Below, piece after piece: positions 22,501 to 33,696 of a DNA stretch of 36,190 nt. Made by a program: the position numbers and the translations under genes. A model generated the notes under the pieces. It had not been told where the DNA came from. It worked only from the letters and a program-made list of their open reading frames with translations, and did not search any database. Location: the NCBI GenBank assembly GCA_905397405.1, contig CAJPVJ010000147.1, positions 1-36,190 of the forward strand. The letters run 5' to 3'. Numbering within the stretch: position 1 is the stretch's first letter; each line of letters begins with the position of its first letter. This stretch comes from Oppiella nova (lineage: Eukaryota; Arthropoda; Arachnida; Sarcoptiformes; Oppiidae).

Positions 22501-23041
22501 GCGAAGATTGGACCCGAAGTGACAGTCCGGCCATTTGCAGAACAGTCTGTCGGTGCCATCGATTGGCCGGCACTCGACATACAGTTCCCACATATTATCG
22601 TTATTCTTCAGATTCTGGTCTTTATTTGGTGTCATATTCTTCGTGCCTTGAGTCGAGTGTTCGTTACGTTTATGGCTTTCAAAGCATTTCAGATAAGAGA
22701 ACTGTTTGTGACATCCAATCACTTCACAGACATATTTGCCGGTCTTCTTCACCACCACCGACGAGTTGTCAACCATTTGATCCTCACTTCCAGTGCTTCC
22801 CGATTCTGTCACGATGTTGTCAAACGGTTACCAAAAACTCACTTATTTGGCAAATATTGAGACGAAAGTGAAATTAAATACCGGTTTTGATGTCTTGAGG
22901 AGTGTCTGGATGTGAGTGATGTCTGCAGTGAATCTGAACCTCATTTTCATCGATGGACTCGTATTTGCATTCATTGTGTTTACAAACAAATACTTCTCTG
23001 GAAATGTCTTTTCCATACATTTGTTCCCAATTCTCACTCAT
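19590..23041 (-). CDS. multi-finger C2H2 protein Z2 of the CGFG-linker family
   Basis: Six exons with agreeing phases: 22882-23041, 21623-22805, 21530-21545 (16-nt micro-exon), 19858-21342, 19761-19791 (31 nt), 19590-19702; 995 residues. About 13 fingers: exon 1 FVCKHNEC; exon 2 YVCEVIGC ... HKRNEH, LFCKWPDC, YWCQWNGC ... HINLSH, FKCNKPNC ... HQKNHICGFGSFGY ... GVCRNENLFKY, then YRCKCCYAITKY finished by the micro-exon residues HIHSQ and HICPFR; exon 4 YKCKYDEDC, FCVYNTLKC, YECDVENC ... HKANHICGFGIKG ... GVCSLDNIKKY, FACKWLNC ... HSHHKHICPNR. The last exons add a classical pair, HIRRHCNDKPFVCGVNGC ... HQSSH, that Z1 and Z3 lack. The sixth finger is two residues shorter (CKCC) than its paralogues. 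The 127-bp repeat covers the start of exon 4; the copy at 21342 is in frame. A basic Pro/Lys-rich spacer follows the third finger. Confidence 0.85.
21255..21509. repeat. 127-bp direct repeat with a one-base spacer in Z2 exon 4
   Basis: 21255-21381 is identical to 21383-21509, with a single A at 21382. It duplicates the splice acceptor of exon 4. The upstream acceptor (exon from 21470) gives a normal 59-nt intron but runs out of frame at the repeat junction; the second acceptor (exon from 21342) gives an intact frame with a 187-nt intron. Counting the unit once gives both a normal intron and an intact frame. Confidence 0.95.
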
Positions 23042-24498
23042 TGTCTGTCATTCAATGGCAACTAAAACCACAAATCAAGTGAATACAAGAACTTCACCCA
23101 AATGTGACACAAGACATGAATATATGAGAAGTTGAGTGAAAAACACAAAGAAATTAATCGTTTATTCATTTAATCCTAATTTCATAATACATTACATGAT
23201 ATACAGTGTAAGGGATTGTCATTCAATTGCTTTCCTTTCACACAATTCTTCTAATTTTTTCTCATTTTTTCCCACTTTTTCCCATTTCTTTGCACTCACT
23301 TTCACGACACAATGTTTTTATTCCTAGAGTTTCCTCCCGTTCCTCCCTGTGCTCTCGTCTAATGCATCACTTTTGATGTATTAATTAATTTGTTATCAAA
23401 ATATGAGTTGTGTTTTAAAAGTTAAAAATAGTTGAATCCATGCAATAGTTGTGTTCACAGAACATAGGAATAGAGGGAGAGGTCGACACCCAAACAACCA
23501 GATATAAAATGGGTGTGGGATTGGGATATATAGCGGAGGCAAATGAGCACTGGTAGGAGCAAAGTATAGCATATTGTCGACTCATATCTATAAATATTCC
23601 TACCTATATATTATAATAAACAATTCATGTACTGTATTATGGAAACTTGCAAATCCACATTATATGATAGGTGATTCTATATTTGTTATAAAATTCACAT
23701 CACATACAGTACACTATTAATAATACTATACACTGTACACTATACTCAAACCCCAATGATATTATACAATATTAATAAGCAAATAAACACCATTGTAGTT
23801 TTTTTTAATTTTCACTTTAAATATCTATAAGAATTTTACATAAGTAATCAAATATACCAATTTGAATATTCTTTATAAATATAAACCTTTATTTGTTAAT
23901 AAATATTGATCCAGTACAATTTTAGAATTTATTCACAAAAACTTATACCGGTAATATATTACTATTAATACAAATCATAAGTTAATGTCAAAGTGTGATA
24001 AGTTTTATTCAAACATCTAATAATAGTATTTATAAATACAGTTAAGTTACTATGGATTTAAATAATAAAATGAATAATAAATAATTCAAATGATAATAAA
24101 TAATATTACAGAAAATAAATTATTTTTCCAATACTAATGAACAGAATTTGCTAAAACAAGATAAATGATAAGATATCCATTAATAAGTTACATGTTATTG
24201 TAATATTTCAGTGTTTTAAAAAATATTGGTTCCAAAACACCATCATTTATAGTATTCAATAGAAAATGAGTATTAAGTGACATATTTATGATTTTGTGGT
24301 TAATTTGCTTTAATTCTCACAAAATCATAGAAGGCTTCTGAATAAGTTTGAGGAAGATTTCAGTTTAAGAATAATTTTGCTCAGATTTCATGGATTAGAC
24401 AAACATTTAGGTTATATTAAAAGGTATTAAATTGCAGTTTAGAGATGATTTTAGCAAATATTGTAAAATATAAAAACACTTCATAATCCAGTTTACAG
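23042..24498. other. intergenic between Z2 and Z3
   Basis: Contains the conserved dyad element about 445 bp upstream of Z2. Otherwise AT-rich, with TACTGTA heptamers near 23630 and 23706. A stretch near 24060 (AATAATAAAATGAATAATAA) recurs near 30450. Confidence 0.6.
23483..23550 (-). promoter_or_regulatory. conserved upstream dyad element of Z2
   Basis: GTCGACACCCAAA ... ATAAAATGGGTGTG: inverted heptamers ACACCCA (23486-23492) and TGGGTGT (23510-23516) with a 17-nt spacer. The same arrangement and spacer length occur upstream of Z3 (28306-28336) and of the Z3-like fragment (30705-30735), each in the same orientation relative to its gene. The neighbouring GAGCACTGGTAGG (about 23545) also recurs near 30661 in matching orientation. 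Confidence 0.55.
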
Positions 24499-27192
24499 TT
24501 AAAGTGAACTGTCGTTTGAAACAGAGATTTGATTGCTTTTCCGTTTGTTTGTTTCGACAATCCTTTGCACAACGTTTCGACTTAAAGTACTGCTCTGTTG
24601 TCCGACAACCAGTCTGTTAGGGCACAGGTGTTTGTTGTGGGCGTGTGCCAGAGCTACGGACCGGTTCTCGAAGATCACGTCTGGACACCATCTGCACGGA
24701 TACACCAGTCGGTTGTCGACAATCACTTCGTCTCTGTATTTCCGAATGTTATCCAAATCGCAGACACCGGTAGGTCTGCGACCCTTGATATTGAAGCCGC
24801 AGATATGATTCAGTTTGTGTTGACTCAACGCAATCGATGTCCGGAACTGTTTGCCACAATTGGCGATATCGCACACAAACAACTGGTTGTGCGCTTCGTT
24901 CGCATGCATTTCCATTTGAGTCAACAATTTCGTGAAGAATTCGCAGCCATCGTGAGTGCAGAAGAGAAGTGTCTGTCCGTTAACCGTATGTTTTGCGTAC
25001 TTTTGTTCGGCTCTCGCAGTCATTGCACTCATAGTCGGAGCACTTCTACTACTCATCACCACTGAAGACGGGTTCACATTATTGACGATTACTTCTATGG
25101 TTTTAGACTTTTTGCTCGAATTCTCTTTCGAACACTCAGTCTCTGGAGATTCAGTCAAAGAGTCCACTCTTTGAGATGTGTTTTGAGTGCCATTTGACTC
25201 ACTATTAAGTTGTTGTCCGAATCCAAAGTGTTGGGTCTGAATGTGATCAACAGTTTTGTGTAATTGCTTTGAAGTGTATTTACAGTTCCCATAAACGCAC
25301 AGATTATAAGAGATGCCATTCATTACTTTCTTAGAGATATATTTGTCTACATTTGCCATCATTTCTAAGTTTGCAATCGAAGAGTTTGCGGAATAATTGC
25401 CGTTTGTTTGTGGATCCGATGGATTCGCGTCTATTTGTTCATTGGGTTTGTGTCTCTTTGCCATTAAGTCTTCATAACTCGCCATTTGTTTCCCATATTT
25501 AGTAAAATTACAAAAAAGGCTTTCGTGTTGAACCAGATCTGAATGGCTATCAAAATTAGCCCCACATTTGATACGTCGGCACTGATATGTCTTCTTAGTT
25601 GCACTCGTACTGCAGTCTGAGCTCTGCTCAGGACTACTGCCCGCCATCACTGCTCCAGAAGTCGATGCAATGGAACCCATTCCCAGATCGAGGTTCCAGT
25701 TGTCGGACTTCATGTCACTTATCACCTGTTGATTCTGTTTTAGCTTCAGATTCACTCTATAGGGACACACGTGACTGGAAAGGGAGCAAATGGTGTTAGT
25801 AATCAAGTGAATCATACCATACACAGTACGGTAGTACTAATATAACATACCCGTGCAAATGCTGTTTGGCGAACACATGGTTTTCCACACAGAGATAGCA
25901 ATCATAAAATACAATCAGAATTACAATTAAAACTTTAGTTTACAATAAGTTTAGTTTCACTTCAAATACCCTTTTCATAGCCATATGATAGCGAGTGATT
26001 GCATTACAGTTCTCCCATTTGCAGCGATAAAACTTCTTCGAGTCAATGATCACTCGCTCCCGATATCTATTGAGGTTCTCATTACGACAGACGCCAATCA
26101 CGCCTTTAGATCCGTAGCCAAAGATCCCGAACCCGCAGATGTGGTTCTTCTGGTGCTCGCGATATGTATTTGGGTTTTTGAACACTTTATTACAGTTCGG
26201 TTTATTGCACTTGAATTCAACCCCAATGTGCGATAGGTTTATGTGTTGAGCGATCTTTTGGCTCTTTTTCGTCTTAAACTCACATCTCTTCCATTTGCAG
26301 AGAAAAAACTTCTCGCCATTCATTACCTGACTTTCGTAGTATTGACGCACTTTCGACATCGAGGCCTATAATCACGAAATGAAGTTAGCATTCAATCAAT
26401 TCATACCACAAACACCAATACTAACCAATCCTTTGCAACTCAACAGTACATTCTCCTCATTGTTACTGATGTTTAAGTGCTGTTTCTGGACATCGCTGTC
26501 ATCGTTGCTGTCATTGTCATTGAGTTCGCTATTATCCAAACTATAGCCACTCTTCTGTGCAATAATCGACGGTAAGGCCATTGATGTGATCTTTTCGAGC
26601 CATTGATTGTCATCGAGAAAGGCTTCATTCAATTCATGAGACGTTAGCTCCGAATCAAATGGTGTCAAAACCGGTGGCTCAGGAAGTGGTGGCTCAGGAA
26701 GTGTTGGATCAGGTTCTCGAGTCTCAACCGACTTCTTATGCGACGATCTCTTTGAGTGCGATCTCTTCAGCCAACTCTTGTTTGAGTTCAATATCTTCTC
26801 CCAATAGTTGCTCTCATCGTATGACTCAATCATATCTTTGCCCTTAAGATGTCTGTTGAGGATATGTCTTGAGATGGAAGTCCTTTGGTTGGACTCGTAG
26901 TGACAATCACTCCATTTGCAGAACAGCCGCTCTTTGTCTCCCACTTCGCGACACCCGATGTATGTGTTTAAGTCAAACTTGTGGTCGGACTCAACACTAC
27001 TGTCGCGACCCTCGGAGTCGGTGTCGGTCTTCGTGCGGACACTCATTGTCAACGAATTGTCCGAAACCCTGAGTTCGCTGCCATTCAACTCCACGTCTGT
27101 CTTCAGCTCCACTTTCACTAGAATTTGCACATCAATTGAGTCTCACATCCACACAAACCACTCGATGATCTTCACTTACCATTTGTTGTCAT
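24499..27192 (-). CDS. multi-finger C2H2 protein Z3 of the CGFG-linker family
   Basis: Five exons with agreeing phases: 27180-27192 (13 coding nt, MTTN), 26426-27117, 25970-26365, 25851-25861 (11-nt micro-exon), 24499-25774; 795 residues. Exon 2 holds one finger (LFCKWSDCHYESNQRTSISRHI) and an acidic/Pro-rich spacer with a LPEPP repeat. Exon 3 carries the first module: FLCKWKRC ... HINLSH, FKCNKPNC ... HQKNHICGFGIFGY ... GVCRNENLNRY, YRCKWENC ... MKR. The micro-exon gives HLHG and exon 5 HVCPYR, completing C-x4-C-x12-H-x3-H. Exon 5 holds the second module: CRRIKC, NLCVYGNC, LFCTHDGC, FVCDIANC ... HKLNHICGFNIKG ... GVCDLDNIRKY, YPCRWCPDV ... HAHNKHLCPNR. An intron at CKGL/ASM separates exons 2 and 3; Z2 has no intron there. 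Most of Z3 lies in sequence repeated in inverted form on the plus strand. Confidence 0.85.
25710..26480 (-). repeat. inner inverted repeat, partner of 35410-36190
   Basis: Z3 exon 2 end through exon 5 start, with the introns, is nearly identical to the plus-strand sequence 35410-36190. The partner reaches the window edge, so its far end is unknown. Confidence 0.85.
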
Positions 27193-28365
27193 TTGCGACG
27201 ATATCTGCGACGAGATTGTGGTAAAGGTCTGAGAATTGGGTCATTCACTGATCACTCAATCCATACAATTAGAGTCCAAACGATTGTCTAATAATAAAAC
27301 AACGTTACTATTCATGCAATCAATCGCTCCCTTTATAATCCCTTTGCATTCAATGCTATTATATAACAAACATTTCAATAATCCCTTCCCCTTATAAATA
27401 TGTATTCATTTTATGAACCATACCATAGGTAACGATATTAATGAATACTTTAAACATAAATCCCTTCCCTTATTACAAACCCAATGCCTGAGCCCTCAGT
27501 TCAAAGACATGACTCACTTTGAGATAACAGTGTTTGTGATTCGTCCCAAACTCGATAACCTTATCTACCTTTAATCTATAGATAACTAATGCCTCGTATA
27601 ATATAGTGAACGCAAACTGTACTCAAAAGCAAACCTAAAGCCATAAACTGCTAAAAGTGGTGATAATTGAAGTAAACATTTGTCACGACTTTATATGAAT
27701 TGCTTAACCAATGAATGAATAGATTATATAACATGTCGTACAGTATTACTCAATACTGTTTTGACAACTAATTTAAAGGTAGGGATCACGTGATGCGTGA
27801 ACACGGCTTACCGTATTATAGATATTGAATGAGGGGTCAGGCGAGCGGTAATTGCTGTGCGGTATTCATAGTGTAGTATAGGAACGGTATTAATATATGG
27901 AAATGTAGTGTAGATTGAATATTGAACAGTGTCAAATTACACTGCACTTATCAAGCACATTTGTAGTAAAATATAACGGGAGGGGTGAATGACATGGATA
28001 TTGCAGTGCATAGTATGCAGAGTACAGTGTAGTGTATGTGATATACGGCTATATATCACAAAGTTTTGACAAATAGACGAGAGTTTGACACTTATATAGA
28101 ACTTACAGTTATATGATATTCAAGCATAAGTTGTATGTCTGTCCTCAATGTGAGCCACAATTCAAATTCGCATACATTTTGTAATTAATACAACACTTAT
28201 GATAGCATTCACCACAAAAAGTACTGCAAATATGTGCAGAGAGTATAGTATGGTATGGATAGTACAGTATGCCAGGTATATTAAGGTGTATTAATAACGT
28301 AGTCGACACCCAAATAACAAGCAATAAAATGGGTGTGAGTTGGAGGGAGGGCTATACTAAACAGC
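26860..28365. repeat. left arm of a 1.5-kb inverted repeat
   Basis: 1506 bp, a nearly exact reverse complement of 30676-32180. Covers the first part of Z3 exon 2, exon 1 and about 1.1 kb upstream. It contains a TCACGTGA palindrome (about 27786) and the conserved dyad at 28306-28336. Confidence 0.93.
28303..28350 (-). promoter_or_regulatory. conserved upstream dyad element of Z3
   Basis: ACACCCA (28306-28312), 17-nt spacer, TGGGTGT (28330-28336), about 1.1 kb upstream of the Z3 start. The flanking GTCGAC and ATAAAATGGGTGTG blocks are shared with the copy upstream of Z2. Confidence 0.5.
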
Positions 28366-30675
28366 GTCACTCGTGACCATCCATTATCCTTATTACATAT
28401 CAGTCAGTCCAAATGCCATAAAACTTTTGAACTTTTTGTTCTGATAAAGATAATTAAGAACGGCATTTAAGAATGGGTTTTCTAATTATCTCAATTTGAA
28501 AACTGATGACCCGGCTATGGTAGGGACTGTCTGCTTCAGAGCTTAACATATAGTTACTGTATGTACTGTACACTTGCAAAAATGAAATGGGCACATTAGG
28601 TACAAACTGAGAGAGGTAATCAAATTGTAGAGTTGAACAGTAATTAAGTTTGAACTATACTTTAGTGAACAGGTTTTCTAATACTTTACATCAAATCTAT
28701 TAAAGTTTTAAATTATAACTACAACTGCTTTGCATTTTGTTTCAATGCTTTCATATACAGTAATACAGTACAGTATGACATTTAATGTCAGTTCAGTTAC
28801 GGAATATTTATTCAAATACAACAATCATTGTCACCAATAAATACTACCTGGATACTAAATTTTTAAAACATGATTAATAAGAATTTTTAAATAAAAATGT
28901 TTTTAAGAGCATGGTTTTCTGAGTCAGATATTCTAATATATGACCATGTTCATAGTGCATATTTATAAAATTGAGTGGATAATGTCCTAAAGTAATAAAA
29001 AACTATACAAGGTTTTCATATTGTTAATTCAAGAAAATATTCTCAAGGCAAATTTATTAAATTTATTTGACAGCTTCTCTAAATTCCACTGTTTAACGAC
29101 CGTATAAATTGTTTACTATATTTAAAGCTATAATATTCAACTCTACCAAAATTGTGATAAGTTTACTGGTCTTAGGTAATTGTACGTCATAGACACTCCA
29201 GATTTCAGATTTCAGTATATAATTTGGTATATAAATCTGAATGAAATTTAGAGAGATCTTGAAATATTTCACTAATAACATCGAGAACATTTTCGTGAAG
29301 TCACATTGAGAGCATAGTTTGTGATCTTGTTCAATAATATTTATGTTTTAATATGAATATATTTGCCCAGAAAATATTACTTCTAAAATTCATTGATTAC
29401 CTTGCCCATAATAAATACAATATTAAAGATTAATATAATCAAAGGTTTGTTACCAAAATACAGTACTAACTATGAGTTGAAGCATTGCCTAAAATCAATA
29501 AAACAATAAAACAAAGTTCTTCATTATATTCACCACTTGTTTGTCTATAAGTTGTTTAATGTTTGAGAATTTGTATGCTTTAAATGTTATGATATTATTA
29601 ATACTCTTATTAAATAATATAATACTTTATACGTTTTAATATACTAATTACTCTTTTAGTTCCGATTGTTTTTTGATATTTTTAATTTAATGACATATTT
29701 ACCGTTGTAGAATTTAGTTAGATATAACTTATAACCTTGCTGAAATTCTGTTAAATTTGAAAATATTTTGTTTATTATATTAGAGTAATTAAATTAATTC
29801 TATATGGTAATCAAGGATTTAATTGGAATTATGTTTTTATGACGTTATTTTAGTATATATGACATTAGCTCTATTTTTTAAGTACTCTTAAAATTAATTT
29901 ATAGTCCCGTTTTCCATATCCAATATTAGGGTACCAGTATCAAAAATAATGATAGTAAAATTGCATTTTATTTAAATGACTATTTAATTTAATTAAGTTA
30001 TATTTTTATCATTTCTAATGACCAATTATATAAAAAGTTTAGTTAAAAGTAAACATATTATCAATTCAAATTGTCAATGTTTCCATACAGTGAATCAGAA
30101 GCTTATAAAGTAATAGATAATTAAATTAATTTTAATATTCTAATAGAATTTTCATCAAGGAAAAACTTTAGTTTAATAGAATAGTAATGTATAATTAAAA
30201 TGTCATTATTTAAGCCACCATAATCATACTATAAACTAACAATTATTTTTGTACAGAATCTGGTCATTGAACTTTGGAATTAACTATAATATGAGCTAGT
30301 ATAGTATGGTTTTATGATAATCGATATTATTTCCATTGCATATTATATTGATAATGTTATCAAAAATTAAATAAATTCGTAATTAGGCAGAAATAATATT
30401 TATTTTTGTTTGTTTATTCATGAATACATTTATATTAAAATGAATTTTAAATAATAAAATGAATAATAAATAATTTAAATGAGAATAAATTAATATATAT
30501 TAGAATATAACATACAGTATGTTTTCATATTATTAAACGAATTAAAAACTCTATTAATCTTTTGGGTAAGAATTTACGGCAAGAATTAATAGAAATAGTC
30601 TTGTTTTTCAAGTTTTCAAAATACCGTAAACCTGACTGACTATACATTATTCCTATTACCTACCAGTGCTCACTT
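28366..30675. other. spacer between the inverted-repeat arms
   Basis: 2.3 kb of very AT-rich DNA without recognisable genes. Single-copy within the window apart from short A/T-rich similarities to the Z2-Z3 intergenic region and TACTGTA heptamers. Confidence 0.6.
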
Positions 30676-32180
30676 GCTGTTTAGTATAGCCCTCCCTCCA
30701 ACTCACACCCATTTTATTGCTTGTTATTTGGGTGTCGACTACGTTATTAATACACCTCAATATACCTCAATATACCTGGCATACTGTACTATCCATACCA
30801 TACTCTCAAACATATTTGCAGTACTTTTTGTGGTGAATGCTATCATAAGTGTTGTATTAATTACAAAATGTATGCGAATTTCAATTGTGGTTCACATTGA
30901 GGACAGGCATACAACTTATGCTTGAATATCATATAACTGTAAGTTTCAAACTCTCGTCTATTTGTCAAAACTTTGCTCTATATAGCCGTATATCACATAC
31001 ACTACACTGTACTGTACTCTGCATACTATGCACTGCAATATCCATGTCATTCACCCCTCCCGTTATATTTGACTACAAATGTGCTTGATAAGTGCAGTGT
31101 AATTGGACACTGTTCAATATTGAATCTACACTAAATTTCCATATATTAATACCGTTCCTATACTATACTATGAATACCGCACAGCAATTACCGCTCGCCT
31201 GACCCCTCATTCAATATCTATCATACGGTAAGCCGTGTTCACGCATCACGTGATCCCTACCTTTAAATTAGTTGTCAAAACAGTATTGAGTAATACTGTA
31301 CGACATGTTATATAATCTATTCATTCATTGGTTAAGCAATTCATATAAAGTCGTGACAAATGTTTACTGCAATTATCACCACTTTTAGCCGTTTATGGCT
31401 TTAGGTTTGCTTTTGAGTACAGTTTGCGTTCACTATATTATACGAGGCATTAGTTATCTATAGATTAAAGGTAGATAAGGTTATCGAGTTTGGGACCAAT
31501 CACAAACACTGTTATCTCAGAGTGAGTGGATGTCACTGAACTGAGGGCTCAGGCATTGGGTTTGTAATAAGGGAAGGGATTTATGTTTAAAGTATTCATT
31601 AATATCGTTACCTATGATATGGTTCATAAAATGAATACATATTTATAACGGGAAGGGTTTGATTGAAATGTTTGTTATATAATAGCATTGAATGCAAAGG
31701 GATTATAAAGGGAGCGATAGATTGCATAAATAGTAACGTTGTTTTATGATTAGATAATCGTTTGGACTCTAATTGTATGGATTGAGTGATCAGTGAATGA
31801 CCCAATTCTGAGACCTTTACCACAATCTCGTCGCAGATATCGTCGCAAATGACAACAAATGGTAAGTGAAGATCAGTGAGTGGTTTGTGTGGAGTGAGAC
31901 TCAATTGATGTGCAAATTGTAGTGAAAGTGGAGCTGAAGACGGACGTGGAGTTGAATGGCAGCGAACTCAGGGTTTCGGACAATTCGTTGACAATGAGTG
32001 TCCGCATGAAGACCGACACCGACTCCGAGGGTCGCGACAGTAGTGTTGAGTCGGACCACAAGTTTGACTTAAACACATACATCGGGTGTCGCGAAGTGGG
32101 AGACAAAGAGCGGCTGTTCTGCAAATGGAGTGATTGTCACTACGAGTCCAACCAAAGGACTTCCATCTCAAGACATATCC
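30676..32180. repeat. right arm of the 1.5-kb inverted repeat
   Basis: 1505 bp, a nearly exact reverse complement of 26860-28365 with scattered substitutions and a short ACCTCAATAT duplication near 30755. It ends abruptly at ATATCC inside the finger codons of the Z3-like exon 2. Confidence 0.93.
30705..30735 (+). promoter_or_regulatory. conserved upstream dyad element, right-arm copy
   Basis: ACACCCA (30705-30711), 17-nt spacer, TGGGTGT (30729-30735). Inverted copy of the Z3 element, facing the plus-strand Z3-like fragment at 31849. Confidence 0.5.
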
Positions 32181-32287
32181 AAACCGGGTTTGAGGAATGC
32201 AGTGTTCACTACGTTCACTATATGTGGCATATAGTGTATTACATAATGATATACAGGGAGTACTACAGGCATAGAGGCATAGCATAG
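31849..32287 (+). pseudogene. 5' fragment of a Z3-like zinc-finger gene
   Basis: Plus-strand copy of the Z3 start: exon 1 at 31849-31861 (ATG, donor GTAAGT), exon 2 from 31923. The encoded protein matches Z3 through the first finger (LFCKWSDC ... ISRHI), where homology stops at 32180. The frame then runs through unrelated sequence to a stop at 32285-32287. Promoter-proximal sequence and splice sites are intact, so it could be transcribed as a short one-finger protein. It may also be spliced onto Z5 downstream, but I see no convincing donor for that. Best read as a truncated duplicate. Confidence 0.7.
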
Positions 32288-32803
32288 AGAGTTTGGAGAG
32301 TTTGGTGTTTGAGTCAAACAGTGCTAGCGTTCAGTGAATACAACGACATATAAGACATACATTTGTGTAAATAGTCTTCACTTCTGGTTAACTGTTCATA
32401 ACATCTCTAAACAAATTGCTTGGATTTGAAAATCTCTATTCAATAATACTATCAATTCTTGGATCAACATCTCATTCACCATAACATGTGATCAAATCAA
32501 TTGGTTTACCAATTAATGGCTAACTAATGAGTTATTAGTGCACAACATATGTGTATTTGAAATGCGATTAAAATGTCATTTATTTTCAAATATTTTTCAA
32601 TTCATAAAACTTTTCACTTAAATGTCATTTGATTTCAAGTGAAATGTGTTTTAATTAATCATTTGTTCATTGAATTGATTTATTGGACAATAAGTGTATG
32701 ATTTCTACCAATTGTTTACTAGTTATCAGTCCAACACTTATGTCAATTGAAATCACATGAAAAGCAAGTGTTGTGGTCTTCATCGGTGGACGTGTTGGAT
32801 GTG
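32288..32803. other. intergenic
   Basis: Between the truncated Z3-like fragment and Z5. AT-rich; no coding or repeat signal that I can support. Confidence 0.5.
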
Positions 32804-33696
32804 ATGATGACATCGATGAGTGACTCAATGGAAGTGCAAAAGAGTGGTAATAATCACAACATATATAGAGGTCTTTATCCGATCCGAGAAGTGAAGCAAT
32901 ACTACAGACGAGAGTTCATTAGCGGAAAGCCTTTGTATATCAGATGAGTGACTCAATGGAAGTGCAAAAGAGTGGTAATAATCACAACATATATAGAGGT
33001 CTTTATCCGATCCGAGAAGTGAAGCAATACTACAGACGAGAGTTCGTAAGCGGAAAGCCTTTGTATATCTGTTTGTGGTCTGACTGTGACTTCAAGACAT
33101 GGAAGTACTCGCAACACATCGCCAGACATATCCATCTGAAACACATAGGAATCAAAGAACTGAAATGCGATGAAATGAATTGCGAGAAGACTTTCAAACG
33201 ACCAGAAAGTCTGGTTCAGCACCAGAAGAACCATTTGTGCGGTTTTGGCATCGATTCCAACAAAATGAAAGATCCAAACAATGTCTGTGGCGTCAAGAAT
33301 ATCAAGAAATACTATTTCAGAGAATTAGATAACGATTACTATGTCTTCGGATGCAAATGGAGTGGATGTGAGTTCGTGACCAACAACTCGGGAAGCATTC
33401 GCAGACATGTCCACAACCAGGTATGCCTTGTATTCACTGCTCATACCTATCATAATACTGTCCATTGCTTTGACATTCATATAAATCCCATGACTTTATC
33501 ATAACATAACACAAACTCTAATACGAGTCTCGTATCAGAGACTAAATATACCTTTCCTTACAATTAAACACAGAATTCAAACAGTTATCAGAATATTCTT
33601 AAGATGTCTTTGAATTTTCCATTCTTGCAGCACTTGTGTCCCCACTGTATGCCCAACAATGGTAACAGTTCTGATGAACAGAAGTACAAGAAGTGA
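32804..33696 (+). CDS. single-module C2H2 protein Z5 of the CGFG-linker family
   Basis: Two exons, 32804-33420 and 33631-33696 (donor CAG/GTATGC, acceptor TTGCAG, phase 0). As assembled, a 127-bp repeat puts a stop in the first copy; counting it once gives 184 residues. The alternative start is ATG 32944 in the second copy. It encodes exactly one module: YICLWSDC ... HIHLKH, LKCDEMNC ... HQKNHLCGFGID ... NVCGVKNIKKYY, FGCKWSGC ... RRHVHNQ, then exon 2 HLCPHC and a short polar tail ending KYKK. This corresponds to the last module of the long paralogues, so it is either a minimal family member or the 3' half of a gene whose 5' half was lost when the inverted repeat formed. Confidence 0.7.
32815..33069. 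repeat. 127-bp direct repeat with a one-base spacer in Z5
   Basis: 32815-32941 and 32943-33069 match over 127 positions except two adjacent-region differences (ttcattagc against ttcgtaagc). A single A at 32942 separates them. Same geometry as the repeats at 5507 and 21255. Confidence 0.95.

Noticed and set aside
26659-27224. Plus-strand frames opposite Z3, and their mirror images at 31873-32285
   Set aside because: Complement of the Z3 exon 2 coding strand; the duplication makes them look conserved.
33665-33693. 29-nt intron that would fuse Z5 to Z6
   Set aside because: GT-AG ends and frame would fit, but every other intron here is at least 57 nt; a stop codon ending Z5 is simpler.
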